A stretch of DNA of 37,066 nt from Amphimedon queenslandica (taxonomy: Eukaryota > Porifera > Demospongiae > Haplosclerida > Niphatidae): NCBI RefSeq assembly GCF_000090795.2, contig NW_003546754.1:29950-67015 (forward strand). The letters run 5' to 3'. This document shows positions 1 to 24,586 of the stretch, in pieces. The position numbers were made by a program, and so were the translations under genes. The first letter of the stretch is position 1. Each line of letters starts with the position of its first letter. The notes beneath the pieces are model-generated. The model searched no databases. It worked only from the letters and a program-made list of their open reading frames with translations, and was not told the DNA's origin.

Positions 1-2662
1 CAGTCAACAGATGCAGACTTGCCCCGTTGTCTCATACTAGAAGCATGCCAAGAGCCAAGAGGAAGGAATAGTCATTGACTGTGTGTGGCCGGGACTGACC
101 TCTTTGAAGAGAGTCAAACTGCCTCGCTGAATGGAGGCTAATGATATTCATAGAAATGAAGGAATGAATGTAATGATACACAGGTGTTAGAGTAAAGGCA
201 AAGGTGTAGTTGCATTCTTGTCCCTGCATATGCATGTATGTATGTGCATGCTATGTATGTGCGTCCGGATGCTTAATCTTTCCCACTTTCAACCCTTAGT
301 AGTTGCTGCATGTGTGTGGTAAAACATTGCAACGGGTGTTTGTAGTATCAAAACTGGCGCTATTATCAATATCGCTTTCCCTCGCCCTATTTCTTTCTCT
401 TTAGTACTAAAAATGGTTACCCCCCGATTAATCACAAAGGCCATAATTAACTATCACACACATACACACACACATGGTTAAGAAGACTATGCTGTTGTTC
501 TTTATCAATCAGACTATTGTTATTCATAATCTTAGTATGCTTGACTAGCCTCATAACTTTTACAAAGGTGATGAGAAAAACAGCATCTATGCATAATGAT
601 GTTATGCATAATGATAGCGGACATGTATATACATGTGTATTTGCATGTACCATGAAAAGACAATAGTACGTGTAGCTAAACAAGATTGCACAAATTGTCA
701 AAGGGGAATAAAGAGATGGCAAGTAAGGTTTCTAATGATTAAAGAAGAAGTACATGTACATTTTGTATGGCACACGACTTGATGACGCACGTACACAAAA
801 CATTAGAGGGATCCTTTGAGGAGCCCCTACTAAGAGAAAGAAGATAAGTATGTATCCTCGCACATTCATTTATCAACAACATGAGATAAGCGAGACGTCG
901 TGTAGTTGTTAACACTTCTTCTCACCAGCCTTCTAACTAGTTGTTACCACCTCTAACATGCTTTTGATATAATATTTACAAAGCTATATACTAGCTCTTT
1001 TTCCCTCTTCCCTCTATTTGCAAACACATTGGGTTAGGTTACATGTTTGCTTCTCTCTCTCACTCTCTCTCTCTCTGCAATCACGTGCAATAAGTTTAGT
1101 GTAATGTAAAAGTTGGATTAATGTTAATGAGAGGCGGTGACTAACAACATTAGCATTATAATTCTCCCTTAGAATAACAAGAGAAGTCTAAATAACAACA
1201 ATACTAACTAATACACAACAACGGATCTATATATTACTGTATACAGTCACTACATTACTATTATTAGTAGTAGCAGGAGTGCAGCAAAATTATAATGAGA
1301 TTCATGATACATGGTAGTGAAGTTTTACTACCAAAAGTTGATTTTTACTCTACTTATCTACTATCATGCAACACGTGTGTGTATGTGAGCCATCTCTTTG
1401 CGCGCTGCTAGGCCTCCCCTTCGAGGAAGCAGACGCACAGAGCGAGAGAGATTGAGCCATGCATCATCACAGAGAGCAGACATGCTGCACTAACTGACCT
1501 TTATGAGGTGGTGGCTTGCAATTTGAAGCTGACGGGACACTCTTGATTCTCCTGTAGTTATGAATCGAGAGACTGCCGGCACATGACACTCTAGCCTTCC
1601 TCCTTTCTGCCCTCTTTGTAGGACCAGGAGAGGTTTTATACGCTACAGCATGCATGCTACACAGTAGACCCTCATATAAAATGATGTTATTGAAGCCAAG
1701 GAAGTGGATGGCTAAAACGGAAATATACTGACAAACCAAGTCTTCCATTAGTCAGCTATGGCAATTATGAGCTTCTCTCTCCCTCTCTTTGAATTACATA
1801 AATCATTCTTCTAATTCTACAAATTTATAAAAAGACGACGTGCAAATTGCACGCCAAAGGGAGAAAGTAGATAATCCAGTTGTTATTGTAGTATGCATAG
1901 CTCATACCATCAAGTTACCCTTCCCTTTCATTAAAGGTTTAAAGGATCACTATCACTGAGCAATTGAAGGAGAGAAAGAAAAGGAAGAAAGAGAGAGAGA
2001 AAGATAGAGAGAGGAGAGAAGAGAAAAAAGTCGGAAAGACTTCTAAAATGAGAAAAGAATAAACGTTCTCTTGCCAACAGATCAATATCTTGAGTTCAAT
2101 CACACCCCCGCCTCTTTAAAAACTAGAGAAGACAAAACAAAAAACACTTGAAAATACAAGAAACAAAAGTCAGAGAAAAGCAAACAAACACTTTCATTAA
2201 ATACACATTAAAACATAAACATAAACTCAATGGTGACACATGAAATAGAGATGAGAGGTAATAATGACATAAAAACTGAGTTACATAAAAACATTATAAT
2301 TTTAAAAATGTAAAGCAATGATGATAAGTCCAGGTGGGGAATGATCCTATCTACAACACAATGAGGTCTAGCCTCAGTTTACACTGCGTGCTCAGTTCAA
2401 AAGGTTCCCCAAACCGGTTTTACCAGTTTTCTGAGATGTGGGAGGGTATGCTGTGGTGAGGAGCCTGCCCGCCCTTTACATCCCGAAGACGGCTCATAGA
2501 TTGATTATATGGTTTGATACATGTGTAGGAGAGGTAGCTAGTGGTCGGCCTGAGTTTATACTTGTAGTCCAGCCTGTGTAAACTGACATACCTCTTCAGG
2601 ATAAGTCAATAAATTAATTGGATTATGAAGTTTTGCCTAAAAGACAAGTCGTCTACCCAAAA

Positions 2663-2664
<2 letters not shown>

Positions 2665-2706
<42 letters not shown>
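2665..2706. repeat. (CA)n microsatellite
   Basis: About 20 uninterrupted CA dinucleotides. It is one of many simple repeats in the left block. Confidence 0.95.
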
Positions 2707-2710
<4 letters not shown>

Positions 2711-3951
2711 GATAAAATGACACACACAGAGAGTATGTGAGTAGTAAAAGAGAGGAGGAGACATGGACACCAAACACACATGTAGGTACAACTCCATGTA
2801 CACAGACAGAAGCACAAAGGCATAGTTTACTATATGTTTACAGGTAATTAGAGTTGCTATATAAATTAACATCACCTCCAACCCACTCTCCCTTCCTCTT
2901 CTAATATAGTGGGTCTAACTGAGGACATATAATTGTGTAAACTGTGAGCCTGCAGTAGTTAGTTTACCAGAGAGGAAAGAGAGACAGAGAGTCTCTTGTG
3001 GTCAGAATTGCTTAAAAGGCAAGTTTACACAGCCTGTGTACAGGTAGAAGCTATACATCTCTCTGTAGGATATAATAATTATTGACAGAAGAGGCCATGA
3101 GTGTACATGCATGTGAATATTTCGTATGGGTTTGTGTATCAGTGGTCAGTGTGCAGTATTATGATGTGTGATCATCATAGTGAAATAAAAATTTAACAGC
3201 CATTGTCATATCACACACGAGAATAATTAGAGTAAACAGAAAGAGAGAGAGAGAGAGGAAGGAAGGGAGAGAGAGAATGAGACTACTGCCCCAGGAAACA
3301 ATCACAAATTACGCAAACATGCACACTTAAAAAGATTTTAATTGTTAGAGTAGATGAATTGTTAAACTACAAATAAGATTATAAAAGACACAAATGTACA
3401 TGTACATGTATGTACGTATGTAATGCACGTACTGAATGCACGACATGCATGTGTAATACACATTCCCAGAGAGGCAAGCGTAGCTATCTATAGCTAGCCA
3501 AGTCATTCCTACTGTGTGGTGAGTAATACTTTGAGAGTTTTGGCATGATTGTTTATTGGCATGGAATACAGACAATAAGTCAATTACATAAAGAAAGAAA
3601 GAAAGAAAGGCCAATAAGAAAGAGAGAGAGAGAGAGAGGGGGAGAGAAATAGAGAGAAAGAGGAAAGAGAGGAGAGAGAAAATGAATAAGAGCCATGATA
3701 AGTATCAAAGCGGTTAAGTGGGAGAACAAGTGTTAAGTGTTCAACAAGATTCATGGTCAATAGGCACTGCCCTATGTTATGTGATGCCCTCTTGAATCAA
3801 GTGCCTTATGCTCTTCAGACAAGTGGATACCAGCCCACAGCCACTTGTACATACCTCAAAGGAGGAGCTATGAAGTGATTAGAGACCAAAAACATGTTCA
3901 AATAAAGTCATGCACAGTATTACAAGTATATAATTATATAAATAAATTTAT

Positions 3952-3952
<1 letters not shown>

Positions 3953-3997
<45 letters not shown>
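3953..3997. repeat. (GA)n microsatellite
   Basis: GA dinucleotide run with one AA interruption. Similar GA tracts occur near 3,240, 3,620, 4,315, 7,350 and 10,950. Confidence 0.9.
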
Positions 3998-4312
3998 TAA
4001 TTAAAGAAGATGAGGAAAGAGTGGTTGTACCCATGATAGAGGAAAGGGAAGGCTGATAAAGAGCAGGAAAGTGAGAGGGCAAGAGAGGCCAGATAAGATT
4101 ACAGAAAAAGAATAGAGGGCAATTGCTGTTCCTGTTGATCAATGTTCCCTTACATTTATTTACTACACAAAGTAAGTCCCTATTACTGGACATTCAGTCT
4201 GGCTACACACAAGGCATGGACACATGCTAGAGTCATTAACAGCATAACGACGCGTTGGCATTAACATCAATAGTGATATAAAAGTGTACACACAAAACTA
4301 GAAGAAAGGGAC

Positions 4313-4347
<35 letters not shown>

Positions 4348-5861
4348 AGATATGCAATCACTCTTACTCTACTTAGTCATTTGCCAAATGTATATTCATG
4401 ACTTAAATGCAAAAATAACAAAGTATCCTTGACAACACAGCTGTTGCCACGGAGCTACTATATTGATAGTACAGAGAGAGAAAGAGAGAGTATGCATAAT
4501 GCCTTCCTTTGTTTTAAACAAGGCAGTGAAACCACATACAGACACAACAAAAGAGAGAGGAGGGAGGGAGAAAGAGAGGGAGCCAAGGTTGTATATACAT
4601 TGTATGTTATACACTCAGTACAGGTACAAAATAGACATTATGCCACACATACTCTACACCAAGAGTAATTAAATATTTAAATTATATTTGAGCTAAATAT
4701 ACAATATCGATTTTAAAATTACATTTGGCATCATAATTCGGAACCAATTAATTATTTACATGCAGTCGTACACAACAATACATTGATTCTAAATGTCATT
4801 AATCCACACCCAATAATAAAGGCTAGGGTTCAGAGACAGCCTGCTGCTTTGTCTATAGGAAATAACTCATGCATAGTTTTGTCTGTAAATGCAATGAAAC
4901 ACACATACATACATATACACATGTGAATAGTGAAATTGATTATGTAATTAAGTATATAAGTACTCTAACAGTCAGTCCTAGTTTGAGTGTGTGTGTGTGT
5001 GTGTGTGTGAAGGGACGGATGATATGAGTGCATGATCATAAATCCCAGAACTCCAACAATAGCCTTTTCCCATAAGGTGGTAATTAGATTAGGACCCACC
5101 CTCATTATAATACATCTGGTTCTCATTAAAGAGAATAATTTAACACAATCACCACCACATACAAATACAAATGGACTCCACTCAATAGCTCCTGAGACTA
5201 CAATACTACACTAGTACTGATGATGAGTATCTCAAAATGGTCCCCATGGAAGCTAATAATCTCCATTAGGCAGTTGCTAATTTGAATGACTGACTACATT
5301 AGTTCCTTTATAAAGAAAAGCTGATATAAGGCTCTGGTTAGTTACAAAGACTCACTACTGTATGTATATATTGACATTCAGACAGTATGAAAACACTGGA
5401 GTAATACACGCATGCACAAAAATAATATACTGGATTGTGGTCACATGCACACAAAAGAGCACTCAAAATGCACTTCATACATGTACATGTGTATATGTAT
5501 ATATATATTATATATATAATCAAAATAACATAATAATAATAATATTATAATAATATAATAATGATAATGATATAAATAATACTATATAGCATTATGATAG
5601 TACAGTAGGCTTATGTGTACTGGAGTATGCAGACATTGTATGCATGATAGAGTATAGTACATAACAATACAAAAAGAGAGCCAAGCTATTGTTCACTACA
5701 AGGATTCATCCCCATATACATGCACTGTATTAACTATACACATGTACACACGTATACATGTACATGCATTTATACATGTACACGTAGTAGAGAAAGAGGG
5801 TCGGGAAGAGAGGGAGAGTAAAGAGTACATTTACATAAAATAATGATAATAATACCGACTG

Positions 5862-5863
<2 letters not shown>

Positions 5864-5893
<30 letters not shown>
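5864..5893. repeat. (GT)n microsatellite
   Basis: About 15 uninterrupted GT dinucleotides. A shorter GT run lies near 4,987-5,009. Confidence 0.95.
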
Positions 5894-5894
<1 letters not shown>

Positions 5895-6699
5895 CCAAGC
5901 TGTGTATAATGAGGCAATTATTGCAAAGGTTTAAGTAATTTAGCAATTAAACAGATGAGAGATGAGTGGAGGCCATAGAATCAAAACAAATCAGACTATA
6001 ATAATATTAATTTGAATTTTTGTAGAGCTGCTTCAGTGATGATGGAGAAAGAGAGAGACAAAGAGAAGAAAAATAGAGAAAAAAGACACATAAAAGAGAG
6101 AGAGAGCTACATGTAATTAAGAATCCTTTTTATATAGAAATGATCATGCTTGCATATCTCATTATGTGTGTGTGTGTAAACATACATACATGTACATGTA
6201 CATGTAGGTGTGGGTAGATGGTGCTGTGAATAAAGTGCTTATAAGCACACTCACATCACATCCTATTGAAGCAATAGCATGGGGATACGTGTGTGCACTG
6301 GGCTTTATAACAATACGTACATGTACATGTCCATATATGTACGTGTATAATAAAGTCAATCAAGATCACACTAGAATGGCTGCTAATAAATTCTTAATTA
6401 TGTCTACATGTGTTCATAGTCAGGAGCTTAGCTCTAATAATGAGAGAAGTGGGTTAATGAATAAAGAGTGAGTGGGCAGGTGGGGAATTATACAAAGCAT
6501 CATGTACATGCGTGGTGCCACAAGTCTGATTGAAACCAGATGGCAATTAGCTGGTCCATTAACTGAGACACACCATACAGTACAGAGACACACACAGAGT
6601 TCAATTGTGGTCTCTCTCTCTGTGTTTGTGTCCATGTAGCGATTCCATAGTTCCATGGTGAGCTAAGAGAATCTTCTGGTATCCATTTCAGGAAAATAT

Positions 6700-6810
6700 A
6701 ATCAATATTGGCTAAAATTAAATTTTGAGATCAAAGTCAGCTCAAACTTTCTAGAAAGCATATGACACTTATACATGTATGTATTCAGAGCCATTTTTGG
6801 TGAAAGATAA
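6700..6810 (+). repeat. Diverged partial copy of the ~175 bp dispersed repeat
   Basis: Contains the family words TCAGCTCAAACTTTCT and AGAGCCATTTTTGG in the order and spacing seen in the tandem array at 28,560-29,755, but it is degenerate and incomplete. The assignment is by eye. Confidence 0.5.
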
Positions 6811-7793
6811 CCATCAATGAAAATAAAATACAATGTACAGCCATTAGTGAGTGACATGGTAATGAAAGGGAAAGAGGAGACGAAGTAAAGGGAGAATGAG
6901 AAGTGGAGAATGAGGAATACAAAGAAAGACAAGTGAAGCAAAAACAAAGGACAACATAATTGACATTATTAAGAACAATATGATCATTCAGCCCCTTATC
7001 ACTAACACATGTACATGGACTGTGATACTGTACACAGACACATGACAGAACTAGAGTGACTAATGATGATGGACACAATAAGAGACATGACAGTTATTCT
7101 GAGGCCTATCTTAACTGATGGATTTATCAGTAACAGTGTACTTTGAGAGATATTACACTCTACCAACGGTTGCAACAAGACCAGATCAGTACTACCTACC
7201 ACTGACTGATAAGAGAACAGAAAAGACAACATTAAGAGCGAAAGGGAGAGCTGACTGGCGCTACTGACTCAACAGTGACCACCTGCTCATCAATACACTG
7301 TACAAACAATTGATATTAGCTAGGCTTAACGCATAGTTTATAATGAAAACAGAGAGAGAGAGAGAGAGGGAGAGAGCATTAAAAAGAGTAAATTCCATTA
7401 CTTCATGCCGACCACTACACACTATTATTACTACTACTGTGGTTGTGTATGCATTGCGTCCTATTCCTCTTATTCGTACACTCTCACATGATAAACATAC
7501 TGTGTCCAGGAATCAAGCGCTAAACAGATTAAATCAAACATCATGTCAACAAACCACTCAACGATAAAAGAAATGAAATCTAATCACACCTCGTTAGCTG
7601 CACACATGCACGCCCAGCACCAGCTGTCCCTCATTCCCTTTGATCAATCAAATATATGATTTTATGAACCAACTTAGACTTTGCAAGGCTATAGATTGTA
7701 CAGCTAGTATGAAAAGTGATGCAATTCTTAGAATGGTACACAAGTCTGCAATAAGGCTTCAATGGCTCTGTAGTACACATAGACACATACATA

Positions 7794-7850
7794 CGTACAT
7801 GTACATGTACGTGTACATGTACATGTACACACGTACATGTACATGTACAT
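7794..7850. repeat. Palindromic ACATGT cluster
   Basis: Run of overlapping ACATGT/GTACAT hexamers with a few single-base variants. The hexamer is its own reverse complement, so the array reads the same on both strands. Confidence 0.9.
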
Positions 7851-8385
7851 TATGTAGAAATTTAACAGCTACCCAATACATGTATATGTAAATGTAGAGG
7901 TATATTAGGATTTAAGCCTTCAATTAATAGTGTCAGAGCATTGAACCAGATAATTGAGAGATTTTTGAAAACAAAATCATATAAAGAGATCAGTGCAGGA
8001 GAGATATGTATTAATGTATCAAGTCATGTAAACAAACATATGATAGACATAGACACTCGTGGAGCCCGGTCCATATTAAGACATAAAAATGAATGACTGA
8101 TGTCAGAGCAGCTTCATACTAGTGGAGAAACAAATTCAATTAGACAAAAACGACAAATTGTATTACATTAGAGGCAGGAAACATGGCTGAATGGCTTCAA
8201 CGATACATGAACACGATACAAGGGACACTGGAGGCAGAAACAGGAACAGAACATTTAATAAAAATGTACAGTATTTGTACCTTAGTAGAAAAATTAAATA
8301 ATAATAAAATGACGGTACGTGCACATAATGCAAGTAGCGCAGCCCTAATCCCATGTACAAGAACATGGTATAATGTTACACTTTA

Positions 8386-8414
8386 TATGTACATGTACAT
8401 GTACATGTACATGT
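8386..8414. repeat. Palindromic ACATGT cluster
   Basis: About five near-perfect tandem ACATGT units. It belongs to the same dispersed family as 7,794-7,850. Confidence 0.9.
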
Positions 8415-9713
8415 ATTGCAGGGCATGTACCGTACACACATACAAGTACATGAACATGTACTTAATGACATTAAATAACAAGTACATATAAGTACATATT
8501 ACTCATGAAAGGGAGCAAGGTCACTGGGGAAGGGGCAGCTGGTGTGTGTGTGTGTGTGTATACACGAGCTACCTTTTATTCAAATTAGTCTGAGAGTTGG
8601 TGCTTATGGCTATTAGGAGTCAATTCAGAATCCATATTAAGGCTGTCCATCACCATGTCATAAAGAAAATAAGAGAGAGAGAGAGTCAGCAAGTCTAGCC
8701 CTCAGGTATAACCTACAAGTGCCTTGTTATACAACAAGCAGAGTGACACATTCACATTTACATGTATGATCTCTCTCCCTCCCTCTCTCTCTCTCTCTCT
8801 AGATTTACATGTACATGTACATGTAATTCAAGGAATGACAGGTGTTCTGGCAAGGAGAGAGTACTGCAACTTTAGGTTGTGTGTGTGTGTGTTTTCTTTA
8901 ACTTTTTATACTCCTAATCAAAGACCTTTTTCCAACAGATCAAGTGTGCATGTATGTACATTGTGCATACGTGTGTATAGGCATGATTGCTACCATTATA
9001 TCCCTTTTCTTATTTTCTTCCTTCTCTCAGTCTCCCTTCCATCATATCCCTCACATTTCAAAAGAATTGGCTGTCAGCAAAGTGTGTGGTTTAGGAAGAA
9101 AAAGACTGACAGCCACAAAATACATGTACATGTACACGACCCACATCTCCTTGTATACAGTCCCTACATATACAGCTACATTATTCATACAATATGGAGA
9201 TTAGATGCTGTTCACATACATGTACAGCTACTAATATGGAGGCATTAACATGAATGTACATGTAAAATACATAGAAACCAGGAGCTCCATGTGTACGTGT
9301 AAAATGTACATATTAGCTTTACGTGATTGCCTTTAAAGATAAAAATGAGGAAATGAAGGAAGGGAAAGGTTCATGAATAAACCCAAAGGCAGTATAATTT
9401 GACACATAATCTACCACAAGATATTACACAAGGCAGTTCACTAATCTTTCATGTTACATGAGTTTACATAACACACATAGGGCTAATTAACTTCTGATAA
9501 TCATATAGTATTAATAATCTCTCGCTCTTATTTTGTTTTTTGCACCTTTTCCAACATCCCAAATTTCCAAATTACAGTAATACCAATCATGACATTCATT
9601 CCATGCAGAAAGAAACAAACACTCACATGTACTACTGCACAATAACAGACACACGCACACACGTACATAAGCACATCACCACTCATATACTACACATCAT
9701 CCAATCCCTAAAG

Positions 9714-9742
9714 ACATGTACATGTACATGTACATGTACATG
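9714..9742. repeat. Palindromic ACATGT cluster
   Basis: About five tandem ACATGT units. Shorter runs of the same hexamer occur near 6,190, 8,810, 9,122, 10,170, 10,918, 11,101 and 13,160. Confidence 0.9.
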
Positions 9743-11124
9743 AGAGGCTTGTCTTGGTCTGTGGAAGGGTCAATCAACCCGAGAGCTCCTCCTCATCTTA
9801 CCACAGGCTCTTCTCCCAGCAATTAAATCAAATTAGTCTTGGCTCTCCATGGCAACAAATGGATCATCATCATAGCAGCTGGAAAGATTCCACACTAATG
9901 CAATACAGAGCCAAACCCAGTGTACTTTAATTCCCTCTCTCTCTCTCTCTCTCTCACGACCTAACCTCACACATACAGTACATGTACTGCATTCCTTGTG
10001 ACACATGATAGCATTGTAACGGTGCCATGGGACTAGTTTCCATAGAGACCAGTTGTGATATGCAGGTAGGTAAATTTACAATACGGATATACATAGCCAC
10101 AAAATTAATTAAAATGACTATTACTGATAAACACACACACACATACATGTATACATAAATACGCATACATGTACATGTACATTCATTAATATAGTACTGT
10201 AGAATTACATTGGTAGTATTGGATAATGAAACTATAGGGAATAGAGGAAATTAAAGGAGCCAAGCTAAAAATGCATTATAAAGGGGATTAAAGGTCACAG
10301 GCAACATGAGCACATGTATAACACATGCTTTAAATCATCGTGTAGGGAAATATGGTGTTTGTGCACAAACAAGGAGACTATTGGCATAAACATGACCATC
10401 ATCATCATCACCCATAAACCACAGAAGGAGACATGAATGGTTGCAGACTAAGAGAATGAAGGGAAGGGCCATAAAGCTTACCCTAACTCAGTCCCTCTGT
10501 CATGAAATAACTTCCCCTGACTGTATTATAATAATTGATTAAAGTTATTTCTATCAAAGTGTCTCAAATTTCCCACCAAAACAAAACTGATTATACATAA
10601 TGTGCATAAAAATTCCCCCCAGAAACTCTCCAGCTGGAGAGAGAAAGAAAAAAGAGATGGATACATAAGATAGGGTTATCTGTAAGGGGATTTATAGGCG
10701 TATCACATTTCATGGAATATATCATGATGATGTCTTATGAAAACACTCACTTAGAGTAAGAAAGAAAGAGAGAAGAGAGAGAGATATTGTAAGTGATTAA
10801 ATGTGCATACACAGACAGACACTACATTTTGTCGATAGAATAACACATTTAATGCAAATTAACTGATTCTATTGCATGTATGTATAAGCACAAGTACATT
10901 ATGCATAGTACAAGATTCATGTACATGTACATGTACATCCGTTAAATCAAACAGAGAGAGAGAGAGAGAGAGAGAGTGGGGGGGGGAGCACTGATAATAA
11001 ATCCTGTTTCTAACCACAACATGATCAATGATAAAAGGATTCACTAGTTAGTTTTTAACACTTTCACATGCAAACAACCTTGATAAAAGGTAATGCATAT
11101 ACATGTACATGTACGTGCACAGTT

Positions 11125-11227
<103 letters not shown>

Positions 11228-11326
11228 TGACATAATAAACCACATAAAACTGCTGCAGCATGCAATATAAAATATATAAATTACCTCATCTTGATTGGTT
11301 ACACAGTGGAGGACAAGAGAAGAGAT

Positions 11327-22400
<11,074 letters not shown>

Positions 22401-24586
22401 TTTGTTCATTAATTAATTAATAATTATTACTAGCCACACCCTCTACTAGACTAAAATAAAAAGCAAGGTAGACTAGTCTCGCTGTCCGGCTACTTTCTTG
22501 TTTTAATCCTTGTTTATTGCTGGAAAAGTCTTTAAGCTTAGGCAGCGTACTTGCTGCCTGTGTTAGTTGAGTCACTTTTATAACTTTGAATCAATGAATT
22601 TGTGAACAACTAGCAGTTACCAAGCTACAGTTGCTATGATAATACTGTTTTTGCTTGGTTACTGTTGCTAAGTTAGAAGGAAATTGAACGGGGAAAAATA
22701 ATTTTTAATTTATTTTTTCATAAAATTTCCTGGGAAATTTAATTTTTTTTCTGAAATAATTTTGCCTGAAAAAATATTCTTTTCCCGGGAAATTTGCCGG
22801 AAAGTTAATTTTTCCTGGAAAAAATTAATTAAAAAAATTTTTTCCTGGGAAATTTGCCAGGAAAGTTAATTTTTCCAAAAAAGAAATTAATTTTCCCGGA
22901 AATTTGCCAGGAAAATTAATTTTTCCCGGGGAAATTAATTAAAAAATTTTTTCCTGGAAATTTGCCGGGAAAATTAATTTTTAAATTTAATTTTTTTTCC
23001 CGAAAAATTTGCTGGGAAAATTAATTTTTCCTGGGAAAATTAATTTAAAAAAATTTTTTTCCCGGGAAATTTGCCAGGAAAGTTAATTTTTCTCAGAAAG
23101 AAATTAATTTTCCCGGAAATTTGCCTGAAAAATTAATTTTTCCCAGAGAAATTAATTTAAAAATTTTTTTCTTGGAAATTTGCCGGGAAAATTAATTTTT
23201 AAATTTAATTTTTTTCCCGAGAAATTTGCTGGGAAAATTAGTTTTTCCTGGGAAAATTAATTAAAAAAATTTTTTCCCGGGAAATTTGCCAGAAAAGTTA
23301 ATTTTTCCCAGAAAGAAATTAATTTTCCTGGAAATTTGCCGGAAAAATTAATTAAAAAATTTTTTCCTGGAAATTTGCCGGGAAAATTAATTTTTAAATT
23401 TAAATTTTTTCCCGAGAAATTTGCTGGGAAAATTAATTTTTCCTGGGAAAATTAATTAAAAAAATTTTTTCCCGGGAAATTTGCCAGAAAAGTTAATTTT
23501 TCTCAGAAAGAAATTAATTTTCCTGGAAATTTGCCGGAAAAATTAATTAAAAAATTTTTTTCCTGGAAATTTGCCGGGAAAATTAATTTTTAAATTTAAA
23601 TTTTTTCCCGAGAAATTTGCTGGGAAAATTAATTTTTCCTGGGAAAATTAATTTTTCCTGGGAAAATTAATTTTTCCTGGGAAAATTAATTTTTCCTGGA
23701 AAAATTAATTAAAAAAATTTTTTTCCGGGAAATTTGCTGGGAAAATTAAATTTTCCTGGGAAAATTAAAATTTTTTCCCGAGAAAATTAATTTTTAAAAA
23801 ATTTTTTCGGGAAATTTGCCGGGAAAGTTAATTTTTCCCAGAAAGAAATTAATTTTCCCGGAAAGAAATTAATTTTCCCGGGAAAATTAATTTTTAAAAC
23901 TTTTTTCAGAGAAATTTGTCGGGAAAATTAATTTTAAAATTTTTTCCCAGGAAATTTGCCGGGAAAATTAAATTTTTCTGGGAAAATTAATTTTAAAAAA
24001 ATTTTCCCCGGAAAATTTGCCGGGAAAATTAAATTTTTCTGGGAAAATTAATTTTAAAAAAATTTCCCCGGAAAATTTGCTGGGAAAATTAATTTTTCCC
24101 GAGAAAATTAATTTTTTAAATTTTTTCCTGGGAAATTTGCCAGGAAAGTTAATTTTTGGGAAATTTACCGGGAAAGCTAATTTTGCGGGGAAAATTGCGG
24201 GGTAATTTTAAAAGAAAAATGAACAAAAATTAATAGATCTATACTTGCTGTTGCTAAGTTACTGTTGCCAGGCAACAGTTGCCACAATACATACAAGTCG
24301 CGCCAACAGCCAGCCAGTACTCTTTTTTTATTTGGCTTTTAAAACATGTTACTTCTATTAAACGAATATCATTTCTCTAGGCAAAGAAATACGACGATTG
24401 CAAATAAAGCACTTCCCTAGCCCTGGAGCATGCAGCGCAGCGCTGAACAGTATAGTAGGCTGGGCTCTAGGCGTGGTTCTTATATAACTTTCTCCGGATT
24501 TTTCCGTTATAATTGTCTGTTACTCGATTCTGTTGATCAAGCAAGCTAGGCCAAAACAAATCTGTAATTTCTGTTTTCTACAAACA
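22401..24586. promoter_or_regulatory. Head-to-head intergenic region (thioredoxin reductase / GSAP)
   Basis: The two start codons point away from each other, so promoters for both genes must lie here. The usable unique sequence is about 290 bp next to thioredoxin reductase and about 375 bp next to GSAP, with the minisatellite between. No TATA box or named factor site is clear enough to call. Confidence 0.5.
22690..24212. repeat. AT-rich palindromic minisatellite, about 1.5 kb
   Basis: Built from variants of GGGAAATTTGCCGGGAAAA and of TTAATTTTTCCC, with A-run/T-run spacers. Many sub-blocks are self-complementary, for example GGAAAATTAATTTTCC, so the array can fold into hairpins on either strand. 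A higher-order repeat of roughly 170-270 bp recurs from 22,760 to 23,640 and then breaks into short units. It is flanked by similar words, TTACTGTTGCTAAGTTAG on the left and TTGCTGTTGCTAAGTTAC on the right. Confidence 0.92.

Noticed and set aside
8724..9248. 174-residue plus-strand open frame
   Set aside because: Crosses CT and ACATGT repeats, has no recognisable domain, and overlapping frames are equally open. Likely chance.
9830..9895. Minus-strand ATGA...TGAT with CCAGC/GCTGG arms, considered as SECIS
   Set aside because: The inner strands do not pair into a helix of the required length between the two quartets.
10300..10345. Minus-strand hairpin AGCATGTG/CATGTGCT following ATGA, considered as SECIS
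   Set aside because: The loop lacks the AA motif and there is no NGAN partner for the ATGA, so the SECIS core is not formed.
24017..24205. Plus-strand frame with repeated GKLNF/GKINF words
   Set aside because: Translation of the AT-rich minisatellite. No sign that it is transcribed.
24533..24586. Longer GSAP N terminus starting at 24,533
   Set aside because: It begins with TTG rather than ATG. The ATG at 24,587 has a good context and opens the protein.
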